A stretch of DNA of 64,000 bases, taken from positions 62,001-126,000 of the forward strand of contig JAPOVV010000041.1 of assembly GCA_026707945.1 (NCBI GenBank), given 5' to 3'. The translations under genes were made by a program, and so were the position numbers. This DNA is from Gammaproteobacteria bacterium. GTDB lineage: Bacteria; Pseudomonadota; Gammaproteobacteria; Pseudomonadales; Azotimanducaceae. Below the pieces are notes generated by a model that saw nothing but the letters and a program-made list of their open reading frames with translations, made no database searches and was not told the DNA's origin. Every line of letters begins with the position of its first letter. Within the stretch, counting starts at the first letter, position 1. This document shows positions 54,791-62,511 of the stretch, piece after piece.

Positions 54791-56425
54791 TTGAGGATTT
54801 CAACAACTGTCTTCGTTCTGTGGACGATTATCACACTATCAATCGAAAGTGCTAACGCAGAGATTTTTCGCGACGTAACTGACAGTTCAGATTTAGATTT
54901 TGCACACCAAAACGGCGAGCACGGCGTACTCTGGCTAGCTGAAATCCTTGGCTCTGGGGTGGGCGTTCTAGACGTGGATGACGACGGCCTCTTGGACATC
55001 TGGGCAATCCAAGGAGGCCCGCTTCTAAAACGTCAAGGTGCCTTGCCTTCGGATCAAATATTCAAGAACGTAACGAGGGAGGAAGGTCTTCGATTCCGAC
55101 CAATAACAGCTCAGGCGAGTGTTAACGCTACGCGTTACGGGATGGGAATCGCAACAGGCGACGTTGATCGTGATGGCGATGTCGATGTGTTCCTCGCTAA
55201 TTTCGGACAAAACGAACTTTGGATAAATCGCGGGAACGGTTCCTTCGACGAGAGGAGCGTGGCGCACGGTCTCGTGGGTGAAGAGTGGTCTATAACGGGC
55301 TCGTTTGTTGATGTCAATCGTGACGGACTACTTGATCTCTATGTCGTGAACTATGTTGGCTTTACAACGGCTACGCATAAGGAATGCTTAGGTATTTCAC
55401 TTAGACCCGACTATTGCGCCCCTTCGGCATATGCACCAACACCGGATCAGCTCTATTTGAATATTGGCGACGGCATATTTCAGGATGAGTCAAAGAGTTC
55501 GAATATTGATTCGAACGCTGGTGGTGGCTTGGGGGTGATTAGTGCAGATTTTGACGCTGACGGATTGATCGACCTGTATGTAGCGAATGATCCGACTGCG
55601 AACTTTCTTTGGCGAAATCTCGGATTGGGTAGATTCATAGACATTGCTCTGGTCACAGGGTCAGCAGTGAACGGTGACGGCAAATCTGAAGCTAGCATGG
55701 GAATCGATGCACGCGATTTCGATCACGATTGTGACACGGATCTTTTCATGACGAATCTGACGGCGGAGACAAATACGCTTTTTCGAAATTCAGGTAAAGG
55801 TTGGTTTATTGACGCGACGAATCAAGCGAAGCTCGGCGCGTCTAGCTACCCATACACCGGATTTGGCACAGGATGGGTCGACATCGACCTTGACGGGGAT
55901 CTGGACTTGTTCGCCGCAAATGGTGCAGTGTCATTTTTAGCAAATGAAGACCGATCGTCGGAGGAGTTTCCTCTTGGTCAGCGCAATCAGCTTTGGGTGA
56001 ACACCGGTCAAGGACAATTTGTTGAAGTTTTGGACGACGAGATCGTTGTTGCCGAAGAGACAAGCCGTGGTGTTGCGTTCGCGGATCTCGACAACGACGG
56101 TGATCCGGACATACTAGTGGCTAACAATAGCGGACCGTTGCGCGTTTTCGAGAACGTCACGTCGTCAACGAACAACTGGATTGGATTGACGGTCAAAGAT
56201 CAACATTCGTATGCGTATCACGCCAAAATTAACATCGTTGGCGAGTCGTGTGTGAGTCGAGTCGTTCGTACGGATGGAAGTTATGCATCGGCGAATGATC
56301 CTAGAGTTGTCTTTGGATTGGGGAAGACGACTAGCAAACCACGGATCAACATCGCTTGGTCAGATGGCGAAACACAAACATTCGGTCCTTTGGCGATAAA
56401 CCAATATCACGTTCTAGAAAGATGA
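54791..56425 (+). CDS. CRTAC1-like FG-GAP/ASPIC-UnbV surface protein, pair B
   Basis: 544 residues from the TTG at 54791, the only start that keeps the signal peptide (TTVFVLWTIITLSIESANA); a stop lies two codons before it. FG-GAP loops: DVDDDGLLD, DVDRDGDVD, DVNRDGLLD, DFDADGLID, DIDLDGDLD and DLDNDGDPD. The C-terminal ASPIC/UnbV region reads VVRTDGSYASANDPRVVFGLG. Close paralogue of the gene at 49279 over its whole length. A TPR gene follows by 4 bp. Confidence 0.92.
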   Translation: MRISTTVFVLWTIITLSIESANAEIFRDVTDSSDLDFAHQNGEHGVLWLAEILGSGVGVLDVDDDGLLDIWAIQGGPLLKRQGALPSDQIFKNVTREEGLRFRPITAQASVNATRYGMGIATGDVDRDGDVDVFLANFGQNELWINRGNGSFDERSVAHGLVGEEWSITGSFVDVNRDGLLDLYVVNYVGFTTATHKECLGISLRPDYCAPSAYAPTPDQLYLNIGDGIFQDESKSSNIDSNAGGGLGVISADFDADGLIDLYVANDPTANFLWRNLGLGRFIDIALVTGSAVNGDGKSEASMGIDARDFDHDCDTDLFMTNLTAETNTLFRNSGKGWFIDATNQAKLGASSYPYTGFGTGWVDIDLDGDLDLFAANGAVSFLANEDRSSEEFPLGQRNQLWVNTGQGQFVEVLDDEIVVAEETSRGVAFADLDNDGDPDILVANNSGPLRVFENVTSSTNNWIGLTVKDQHSYAYHAKINIVGESCVSRVVRTDGSYASANDPRVVFGLGKTTSKPRINIAWSDGETQTFGPLAINQYHVLER

Positions 56426-56429
56426 AACG

Positions 56430-57980
56430 ATGTCAACGATAAAGAAGAGACAGCTCATCGGCGTCGTGTTTACCACGTTATTAGCGTTGTACGTATGTGC
56501 TAATGATCTTGAGCAAGAACTGCAGTTCTTACCCGCCGAACTTGCAGACGACATACTCCGTATGAAGGCACATTCTGACGCGCAACTTGCAACAGAGTCC
56601 GACCCTAGTGTACGAGCGGAAATACTCGGACAGCTCGCTTTCATATATCACGCGCAACAGATGCTTAATTCGGCAGAGGCAGCCTACGAGGAAGCTCTGG
56701 ATAACGATGAGGTGTATGCGTATCGCTATTTACTTGCAATCATCGTATTGCAACGCGGCGATACCGAAGATGCAGTCGCGCACTTAGATCAAGTTGTGCT
56801 AAGCAATCCAGACTACGTTCCGGCTTGGTATCGTCTCGGCAATCTCAAACTCTTGCAAGGTGATGTATCGGGAGCAGAAACGGCATTCCTTAACGCACAG
56901 AAAATCTATGCCGATTCCGCGGCAATCATGGTAGGCGTTGCAGACGTGGCACTAGCACGTGAAGACTGGGAAAGTGCAATTGAGCAGCTGGAAAAAGCTG
57001 CGGTCTTTGCGCCGAATAACGGACAAATTGCCTACAAACTCGTTACAGCCTATCGGCAACTTGGCAATCAAGATAAAGTAGATCAGTGGATGCCTTTAGC
57101 TAACTCATCAATGCAACCGCCGCCACTGACAGACCCGCTGATGGTAGAGCTTGCAGGATTGAGTCGTAGTGGGAGGTTTTTTAGTCAAGCGGCAGATTGG
57201 GCATTCCAGAGGGGCGATCGGGAAGCTGCTCGCGATGCATTGCTTCAGGCTACTCAGCTCGAACCAGGTAATCTTGAATATGCACTGAAATACGCCGCTT
57301 TTCTAGAGCTCACAGGAGCAATGGATGAGGCGGTCACGGAAATTAAGAGATTCCTCTCAGTTCGTGAAGATGCGGCTAGTGCATGGTTCTTCCTCGCGCG
57401 ATTGTTTCGTGATTCGGAAGATGGAGAGACCTTTCTCCAAGGTCTCGTAGCAGTACAGAAAGCAATAGAACTCGATTCGGAAGAAGACATCTATCGCGCG
57501 TTAGCAGCGGCCATGTCCCTGCAAGCTGCGTTGTACCCACACGCACAAGAGTACTACATGCAACTTGTAGAACGGAATCCATCAAACCCGTACTTCTATT
57601 ACTGGTTCGCGCTATCACGTCTAGCGGAGAGCCAATGCGACGGTCGTGACGCGCTACAGCGCGCAATCTCACTACGTAGGAATTGGGGTGAAGCACACGT
57701 CGCACTTGCACGTGCTGACGCGTTTTGCGGAGATCTTGCCGCGGCCACGCAACGATTGGACGCATTGGCGAAAGCCGCCGCCGACCGCGATATTCAGTCT
57801 GCGCAAGCCTACGTTGCATTATTGAAAGGCGACCTAGAAAACGCGAGGTTGCTGTCGGAACCGTTGTTACCAGATCCTGACGCTCAAATGGTGGTCGACT
57901 CGATTGATGCGAATTCACGACCTGATCGACTATTCGCGGACAACTCGAGCTGGTGGATTCCACCCGAGCTGGTGAATTAG
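56430..57980 (+). CDS. Secreted TPR protein, partner of CRTAC1-like protein B
   Basis: 516 residues. A signal peptide (KKRQLIGVVFTTLLALYVCA) leads to a long TPR array: AAYEEALDNDEVYAYRYLL, VPAWYRLGNLKLLQGDVSGAETAFLNAQ (key YRLGNLKLLQGDVSGAETAF) and EAARDALLQATQLEPGN. The insert DPLMVELAGL with DWAFQRGDREAARDAL matches the TPR partner of pair A. It has about 150 more residues than that one, with Cys in SQCDGRDALQRAI and DAFCGDLAAATQRL that may form a disulfide. Co-transcribed with pair B. Confidence 0.9.
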   Translation: MSTIKKRQLIGVVFTTLLALYVCANDLEQELQFLPAELADDILRMKAHSDAQLATESDPSVRAEILGQLAFIYHAQQMLNSAEAAYEEALDNDEVYAYRYLLAIIVLQRGDTEDAVAHLDQVVLSNPDYVPAWYRLGNLKLLQGDVSGAETAFLNAQKIYADSAAIMVGVADVALAREDWESAIEQLEKAAVFAPNNGQIAYKLVTAYRQLGNQDKVDQWMPLANSSMQPPPLTDPLMVELAGLSRSGRFFSQAADWAFQRGDREAARDALLQATQLEPGNLEYALKYAAFLELTGAMDEAVTEIKRFLSVREDAASAWFFLARLFRDSEDGETFLQGLVAVQKAIELDSEEDIYRALAAAMSLQAALYPHAQEYYMQLVERNPSNPYFYYWFALSRLAESQCDGRDALQRAISLRRNWGEAHVALARADAFCGDLAAATQRLDALAKAAADRDIQSAQAYVALLKGDLENARLLSEPLLPDPDAQMVVDSIDANSRPDRLFADNSSWWIPPELVN

Positions 57981-58130
57981 CTGAGTATTCCTAACGAGAA
58001 CTAAATACTCACGATTCGACGGTATCGCAGACGACTTTACATAGCGTACCGCATTCGGATCTGGAATCGCCAGTTTTAAATCGCTAACGTCTAGGTTAAG
58101 ACTTACAGCGATTCTCACGATTGAAATATT

Positions 58131-58148
58131 TCCGGTAAAATTACCGGA
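58131..58148. promoter_or_regulatory. Palindromic operator of the toxin-antitoxin pair
   Basis: TCCGGTAA (58131-58138) and TTACCGGA (58141-58148) are perfect complements two bases apart, 13 bp upstream of the antitoxin ATG. VapB-type antitoxins usually bind such sites to repress their own operon. AAGGA (58153-58157) is the ribosome site. Confidence 0.65.
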
Positions 58149-58161
58149 CATCAAGGACATC

Positions 58162-58446
58162 ATGACAAAGATCAAACCTTCTCCTGTCACAGAGTGGCGC
58201 AAGCGGCGAAAGCGCGAAGGCTTCGTGCGCGTCGAACTACAGGTAAAGAAAGAAGATGCTTCACTGGTTCGGGATGTTGCCAAGGCGCTGCTTGATCCTG
58301 AGCGCGAATCCAAGACTCGCAGTGTATTGCGTAACGAAATAATGAGTCCACGTGTTGGAGGACTCAAGGCACTGTTGGATTCAGCACCTCTTGAGGGCAT
58401 CGATTTGGAACGTCCACGCGATTTTGGGCGTGATACGAGCTTTTGA
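58162..58446 (+). CDS. Probable antitoxin of a VapBC-type pair
   Basis: 94 residues. The basic N-terminal part VTEWRKRRKREGFVRVELQVKKEDASLVRDVAKALLD could be a ribbon-helix-helix DNA-binding domain (key FVRVELQVKKEDASLVRDVA). The C-terminal half is acidic, LDSAPLEGIDLERPRDFGRD, like toxin-wrapping tails. Its stop overlaps the toxin start (TTGA), and it has a palindrome upstream. I recognise the architecture rather than a named antitoxin family. Confidence 0.72.
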   Translation: MTKIKPSPVTEWRKRRKREGFVRVELQVKKEDASLVRDVAKALLDPERESKTRSVLRNEIMSPRVGGLKALLDSAPLEGIDLERPRDFGRDTSF

Positions 58447-58856
58447 CTTTTTTAATCGACACGAACATCATCTCTGAAGTGCGAAAGCGCGACGGTTGTA
58501 ATTCCGCCGTAGCCGCATGGTGGAATGACGTCGCTGAGAATGATGTGTGGCTTAGTACATTAGTAGTAGGCGAGATAAGAAAAGGTGTGGAATTGGCACG
58601 TCGCAACGATGTCCGGAAAGCCGATTTGCTTGAGCGGTGGCTTGCGGAGGTGATGTCGAGTTTCGGAAATCGAGTTCTCCCCGTCGATGCGGCTGTTGCT
58701 GAGGAATGGGGGAGGATGAACGCGATCCGTCCTCTTTCAGTGGTCGATTCACTTTTGGCAGCAACAGCCAAGGTTTACGATCTGACCTTCGTGACGCGAA
58801 ACTTAAGTGACGTGGCGGGATTAAACGTGGACGTACTAAATCCGTTCGATCCCTAG
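58443..58856 (+). CDS. vapC: PIN-domain RNase toxin, VapC-like
   Basis: 137 residues, TTG start in a 4-bp overlap with the antitoxin. Acidic PIN residues: Asp6 in LIDTNIISE, Glu in VVGEIRKGVELA, Asp in LSVVDSLLAATA, and the late TRNLSDV Asp. FLIDTNIISEVRK is typical VapC. These enzymes cut RNA, often tRNA or rRNA, when freed from antitoxin. The pair sits between two CRTAC1/TPR units in a 1-kb gap, a common place for such mobile modules. Confidence 0.88.
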   Translation: MTFLIDTNIISEVRKRDGCNSAVAAWWNDVAENDVWLSTLVVGEIRKGVELARRNDVRKADLLERWLAEVMSSFGNRVLPVDAAVAEEWGRMNAIRPLSVVDSLLAATAKVYDLTFVTRNLSDVAGLNVDVLNPFDP

Positions 58857-58966
58857 TCACTTCTATTGCCTACTTTCGTAGCGATTTAGGATCGAATACT
58901 GGGATCAGCCTGGCAGCGGCACACGACCCCTGTGTCATTTCGCAGTCATAGTTGGAGCTATTACCT

Positions 58967-60664
58967 TCAGTTTGTTCGGTCTTTCGACTCTCCTTCCCCC
59001 TTGGATAACGTATACACGTTGTTTGTAGCAAACGAACCGAATGATTCCGACTTCCCATCTAGCCAAGTAACCGTTACGTCAGAAAGCTCTTGCGAATTAG
59101 CGGTACCGAAATGAACGTGCGGATCGTGCGCAGATAGATAACTACCGTCCGTCTGTACACGCTGAATAAGAACTTTGTTGTCCAGACGCACGGTGACTCT
59201 AGCGTTATATGCGTCTCGGCCGAACTCATTTAGAACGCGGAACCGTGTGCTCCCGAAATTGTTGGTAGCTCGGCGCAAGTTCATAAGCAACGACGCCTTG
59301 GCGTCCTTATTGACGACTACCAAGTCCTGAGCTCCATCACCATCAAGATCTCCTATCGCCAATCCTCGACTGGTTCGCTCAAGAGGCTCTTGAGTGCCAC
59401 CTTCTGGTAGGACTAACTGGAACTGACCGGAGCATTTGCCTTGATAAAGTGTGTTAGGTTCCTGGAAGAAATCCGGTTTCGCCAAATCCTCTTCATCGTG
59501 ATAGACGCTGCCATTCGCTTGATAGAGGTCATAGCAAGAGTCGTTATCCAAATCCGATGCGATCAGTCCGAATCGAGTGTATCGACGACTGTGAGCTCCG
59601 AGTCTCACGACACCAGTCGCGTCTGTGAAGTACGATCCTTCGTTGCGGAAGAACGAATCTGTTTGCTCCTCAATGTTCACCACCAGGACGTCGAAGTCGG
59701 CGTCCGAGTCGAAGTCAAAAGTTGCGACGCCCATCCCCGCTTTCTCTATTCCATGGTCGTCCATTGCAGATCCCCAATACCAGGCATCGTTCGTAAAGGA
59801 GAAATCTCCATTGTTGAGCCACAACTGATTTACCATCGAGTCATTTGCAACGAATACGTCTATCCAACCATCGTTGTTGATGTCTACGCTAACAACGCCC
59901 AGACCATTACCGAAAGCTGAAGCCAATCCGGCTTTAGTCGAAATGTCGGTGAATGTGCCATCACCGTTATTTCGAAACACGCGATCCATCGCGGCATAGT
60001 TGTGAAGAGGTACGCAGTACGTCTGAATATTTGTTGCATAACAATCTAATGCGGTCGATGGATCCCAATGAAGGTAGTTAGCGACGTAGAGGTCAAGGTC
60101 ACCATCTCGATCATAGTCTGCGAACGATGCGGCGGTTCCCCAACTGTCATCCCCTACGCCGGCGGCCGCTGTAACATCAAAAAATAGACCCGATCCATCA
60201 TTCTGGAGGAGCGCATTCGGACCCACGTTTGTGACATAGATATCAACGTCGCCGTCATTGTCGTAATCCCCTGTCGCGACGCCCATGCCGTATCCAGAAT
60301 TTGCGTGGTCATCCAGTTGCTCAGACTTTCGAAAAGTGCCGCTACCCTCGTTCAGGTAGAGCTCATTGTGTCGAGAGTCAGGATCTATTCGATGTAAGAA
60401 GCCGCTCTGGATAAAGTAAACGTCTAGGTCGCCGTCGTTTTCAACGTCGAGTAACGCTACGCCGCCGCCCGTTATTTCCGGTAGCTCGAATTCGCCCGTT
60501 GCGCCGCTGACGTGAGAAAAGGTCAAACCTCTTCTTTCCGCCTCGTTACTAAACCAAACGTCTGGAGTTATCTTCGGAAGAATTGAATCCTCCGCACAGG
60601 AACCAATGGTCAGTACGACGCATGCCACGCAGAAGTAAAGCGCTCCTTTGTAATGATGCCTCAA
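58967..60664 (-). CDS. CRTAC1-like FG-GAP/ASPIC-UnbV lipoprotein, pair C
   Basis: 565 residues. The signal ends in a lipobox, TIGSCAED, so it should be lipid-anchored, unlike pairs A and B. FG-GAP loops: DVENDGDLD, DYDNDGDVD, DYDRDGDLD, DINNDGWID, DFDSDADFD and DLDGDGAQD. The C-terminal ASPIC/UnbV-like part has RVQTDGSYLSAHDPHVHFGTA. It overlaps the upstream TPR lipoprotein by 4 bp. More diverged from A and B than they are from each other. Confidence 0.9.
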   Translation of the reverse strand: MRHHYKGALYFCVACVVLTIGSCAEDSILPKITPDVWFSNEAERRGLTFSHVSGATGEFELPEITGGGVALLDVENDGDLDVYFIQSGFLHRIDPDSRHNELYLNEGSGTFRKSEQLDDHANSGYGMGVATGDYDNDGDVDIYVTNVGPNALLQNDGSGLFFDVTAAAGVGDDSWGTAASFADYDRDGDLDLYVANYLHWDPSTALDCYATNIQTYCVPLHNYAAMDRVFRNNGDGTFTDISTKAGLASAFGNGLGVVSVDINNDGWIDVFVANDSMVNQLWLNNGDFSFTNDAWYWGSAMDDHGIEKAGMGVATFDFDSDADFDVLVVNIEEQTDSFFRNEGSYFTDATGVVRLGAHSRRYTRFGLIASDLDNDSCYDLYQANGSVYHDEEDLAKPDFFQEPNTLYQGKCSGQFQLVLPEGGTQEPLERTSRGLAIGDLDGDGAQDLVVVNKDAKASLLMNLRRATNNFGSTRFRVLNEFGRDAYNARVTVRLDNKVLIQRVQTDGSYLSAHDPHVHFGTANSQELSDVTVTWLDGKSESFGSFATNNVYTLSKGEGESKDRTN

Positions 60665-62061
60665 TCGACTGAGCCGTCTTTGGGTAATTCGCTTTCGACA
60701 GATGATTGTTGGTTTGATGTCGGCGGTGCGCTTTTAGCGCGCAGACATTCTGAAATGCCCATGCGCGCTTTCTCATGGTTCTTATCGAGCGTTAGTGCCG
60801 TTTCAAAATAACTCAAGGCTCGGTCACACCTTCCTTCAGCGCCGAGAATAACGCCGGCATAGTAGTGAACATTCGGCGCAGTCGAGTCCAAGTTGATTGC
60901 AGTTTCGAAACTTTCAAGCGCGCCTTTAGGATTGCCATTACGTAATCGCACAAATCCGAGTTCTTGATGGGCGATTTGAAGTTTTGGATAGATATCTATG
61001 ACGTGTTCAAGGTGTTCAGCTGCTTTCAGGTTGTTTTCGTGACGCTGATAAATAGAAGCTAACAATAGATGAGATGGATAGTGCACAGGTTCGAGCTCGA
61101 TTGCCTTCAGGAGATGTTCTCTGCCGACATCGAACATTTGGTTTTGAAAGTAGGCGAGTGCGAAGTGGTACTGTACATTGAAATCAGCTCGTTCTTCCGC
61201 ATCAAAGTTATGAAGCGCAGCTAGAGCTTCGTCGACTAAACCACTTCCGAGCATGAGTTCGACATCGTGAATTCTCTTGTTTTTGCCTCTTGCATGGGTA
61301 CGCATTTCGGCTAGTAATGGATCATCGAACCACATCGATTTAGCTTGAGAGGCGAATTGGAGGTACTCGCGTGACTTCGTCTCGTCGCCGATTGCTCGCC
61401 ATGTATCACTGAGTAATCTAAATGCGAACGGATGGTTTGTTTTAGTAACGACTGGCGTTAGCAGATTAAGTGCTTCGGCGTGATTCTCAGTTTTGAGAAG
61501 TGCAAGAGCTATGCCAAGTTCAGCGGCGGGACCTGCACCAAGATCGACCGCTCGTTTAAAAGCTACGCGTGCCGCGCTTGGTTCACCGCTGTCCAACAAC
61601 CAATTTCCAAGCCTAACGTAGACTGCGGGATACGTGCCGTCCGTTTCAATGGCGCGATTCGCGCTCTCGATCGCCCCTGATAGATCGCCATTTTTCTGCT
61701 GGCGCAACGCGAGGAGATACAGCCATTTAAACACCGCCGGATTTCGTTTGGTTGCCACGCGATAAGTCGCCTCGGCAGCAAGGTCAAAGCCATTTGCATC
61801 GTACGCCATCGCCAAGTGGCCGATGTCATCTTCATCTGAACCTTGCGCGGATGCTGCGTTAGCTAGCGCAACTAAATAGTCTCGGAGTCCTTCATCGGAG
61901 ATACGAGAGACGACTGAGGACGGTAACGTGATCTGTGGCGACCCATGGGTGCTCTCTGACTGGCCATCAGGTTGACAAGCGCCAACTAACGTGACGGTCG
62001 CACACATAGCCATGAACCGGACCACAAATGAGGAACGCTGTTGAGGTATCAATGCCTTCAA
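60661..62061 (-). CDS. TPR lipoprotein, partner of CRTAC1-like protein C
   Basis: 466 residues with lipobox TLVGACQPD. TPR units: AATYRVATKRNPAVFKWLYLLALRQQKNGDLSGAIESANRAI (key ALRQQKNGDLSGAIESANRA), VRLGNWLLDSGEPSAARVAF, YYAGVILGAEGRCDRALSYFETAL (in part). The insert DDPLLAEMRTHARG matches the DPLMVELA and DPMLVLVA segments of the other two TPR partners. Here the TPR gene comes first, the reverse of pairs A and B. Confidence 0.9.
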   Translation of the reverse strand: MKALIPQQRSSFVVRFMAMCATVTLVGACQPDGQSESTHGSPQITLPSSVVSRISDEGLRDYLVALANAASAQGSDEDDIGHLAMAYDANGFDLAAEATYRVATKRNPAVFKWLYLLALRQQKNGDLSGAIESANRAIETDGTYPAVYVRLGNWLLDSGEPSAARVAFKRAVDLGAGPAAELGIALALLKTENHAEALNLLTPVVTKTNHPFAFRLLSDTWRAIGDETKSREYLQFASQAKSMWFDDPLLAEMRTHARGKNKRIHDVELMLGSGLVDEALAALHNFDAEERADFNVQYHFALAYFQNQMFDVGREHLLKAIELEPVHYPSHLLLASIYQRHENNLKAAEHLEHVIDIYPKLQIAHQELGFVRLRNGNPKGALESFETAINLDSTAPNVHYYAGVILGAEGRCDRALSYFETALTLDKNHEKARMGISECLRAKSAPPTSNQQSSVESELPKDGSVD

Positions 62062-62511
62062 AGTAAGGCGGGAGCCGCTATTCTGTCACTGGTTTGCGAT
62101 TTTAGAAACCGAAAGCGTTAGAGCGAAAAGCGAGTCGTAGGTTGTCGGGCACGGGGTACATGCGCAGACAGCCATGCCTCGACGAGGTATATAGCTTTGT
62201 TTACTAAACCCTCAGCTAAGACCGTAGGTGAAGCAAATAATGCCTATTAAGTGTCGCGTCTATGTGCAAATCTCCTCATGATGCCAAGCTGTGGTCGTGG
62301 AATACTGCGATTCCAACGCGAGAACAAGGGGGTTCGTGCAAATGAGCGTAACAACAAAAATGAAAAAAAGTGCATTTTTCTCTTGACAAATGACCATGAA
62401 ACATTTAGAAACACCACTGCAAAACTCCGAATCCTTGTGCGAGCTGGGAAGGTCGCATTCATTCGGGGTAGACCTTTATGTAGTTAAAGGTGAAAAAGAG
62501 GGGAGGAACCC
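62062..62511. other. Long intergenic region before the last TonB receptor
   Basis: About 450 bp between divergent genes with no supported coding sequence. It becomes very A/T-rich from about 62340, with runs such as GAAAAAAAGTGCATTTTTC, and holds the receptor promoter. Small open frames on both strands here lack ribosome sites and family features. Confidence 0.5.
62383..62411 (+). promoter_or_regulatory. Sigma-70 promoter candidate for the last TonB receptor
   Basis: TTGACA (62383-62388) and TAGAAA (62406-62411) are exactly 17 bases apart. The A/T-rich stretch directly upstream could be an UP-element. The receptor ATG is about 100 bp downstream, with AGGGGAGGA as its ribosome site. Confidence 0.5.
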
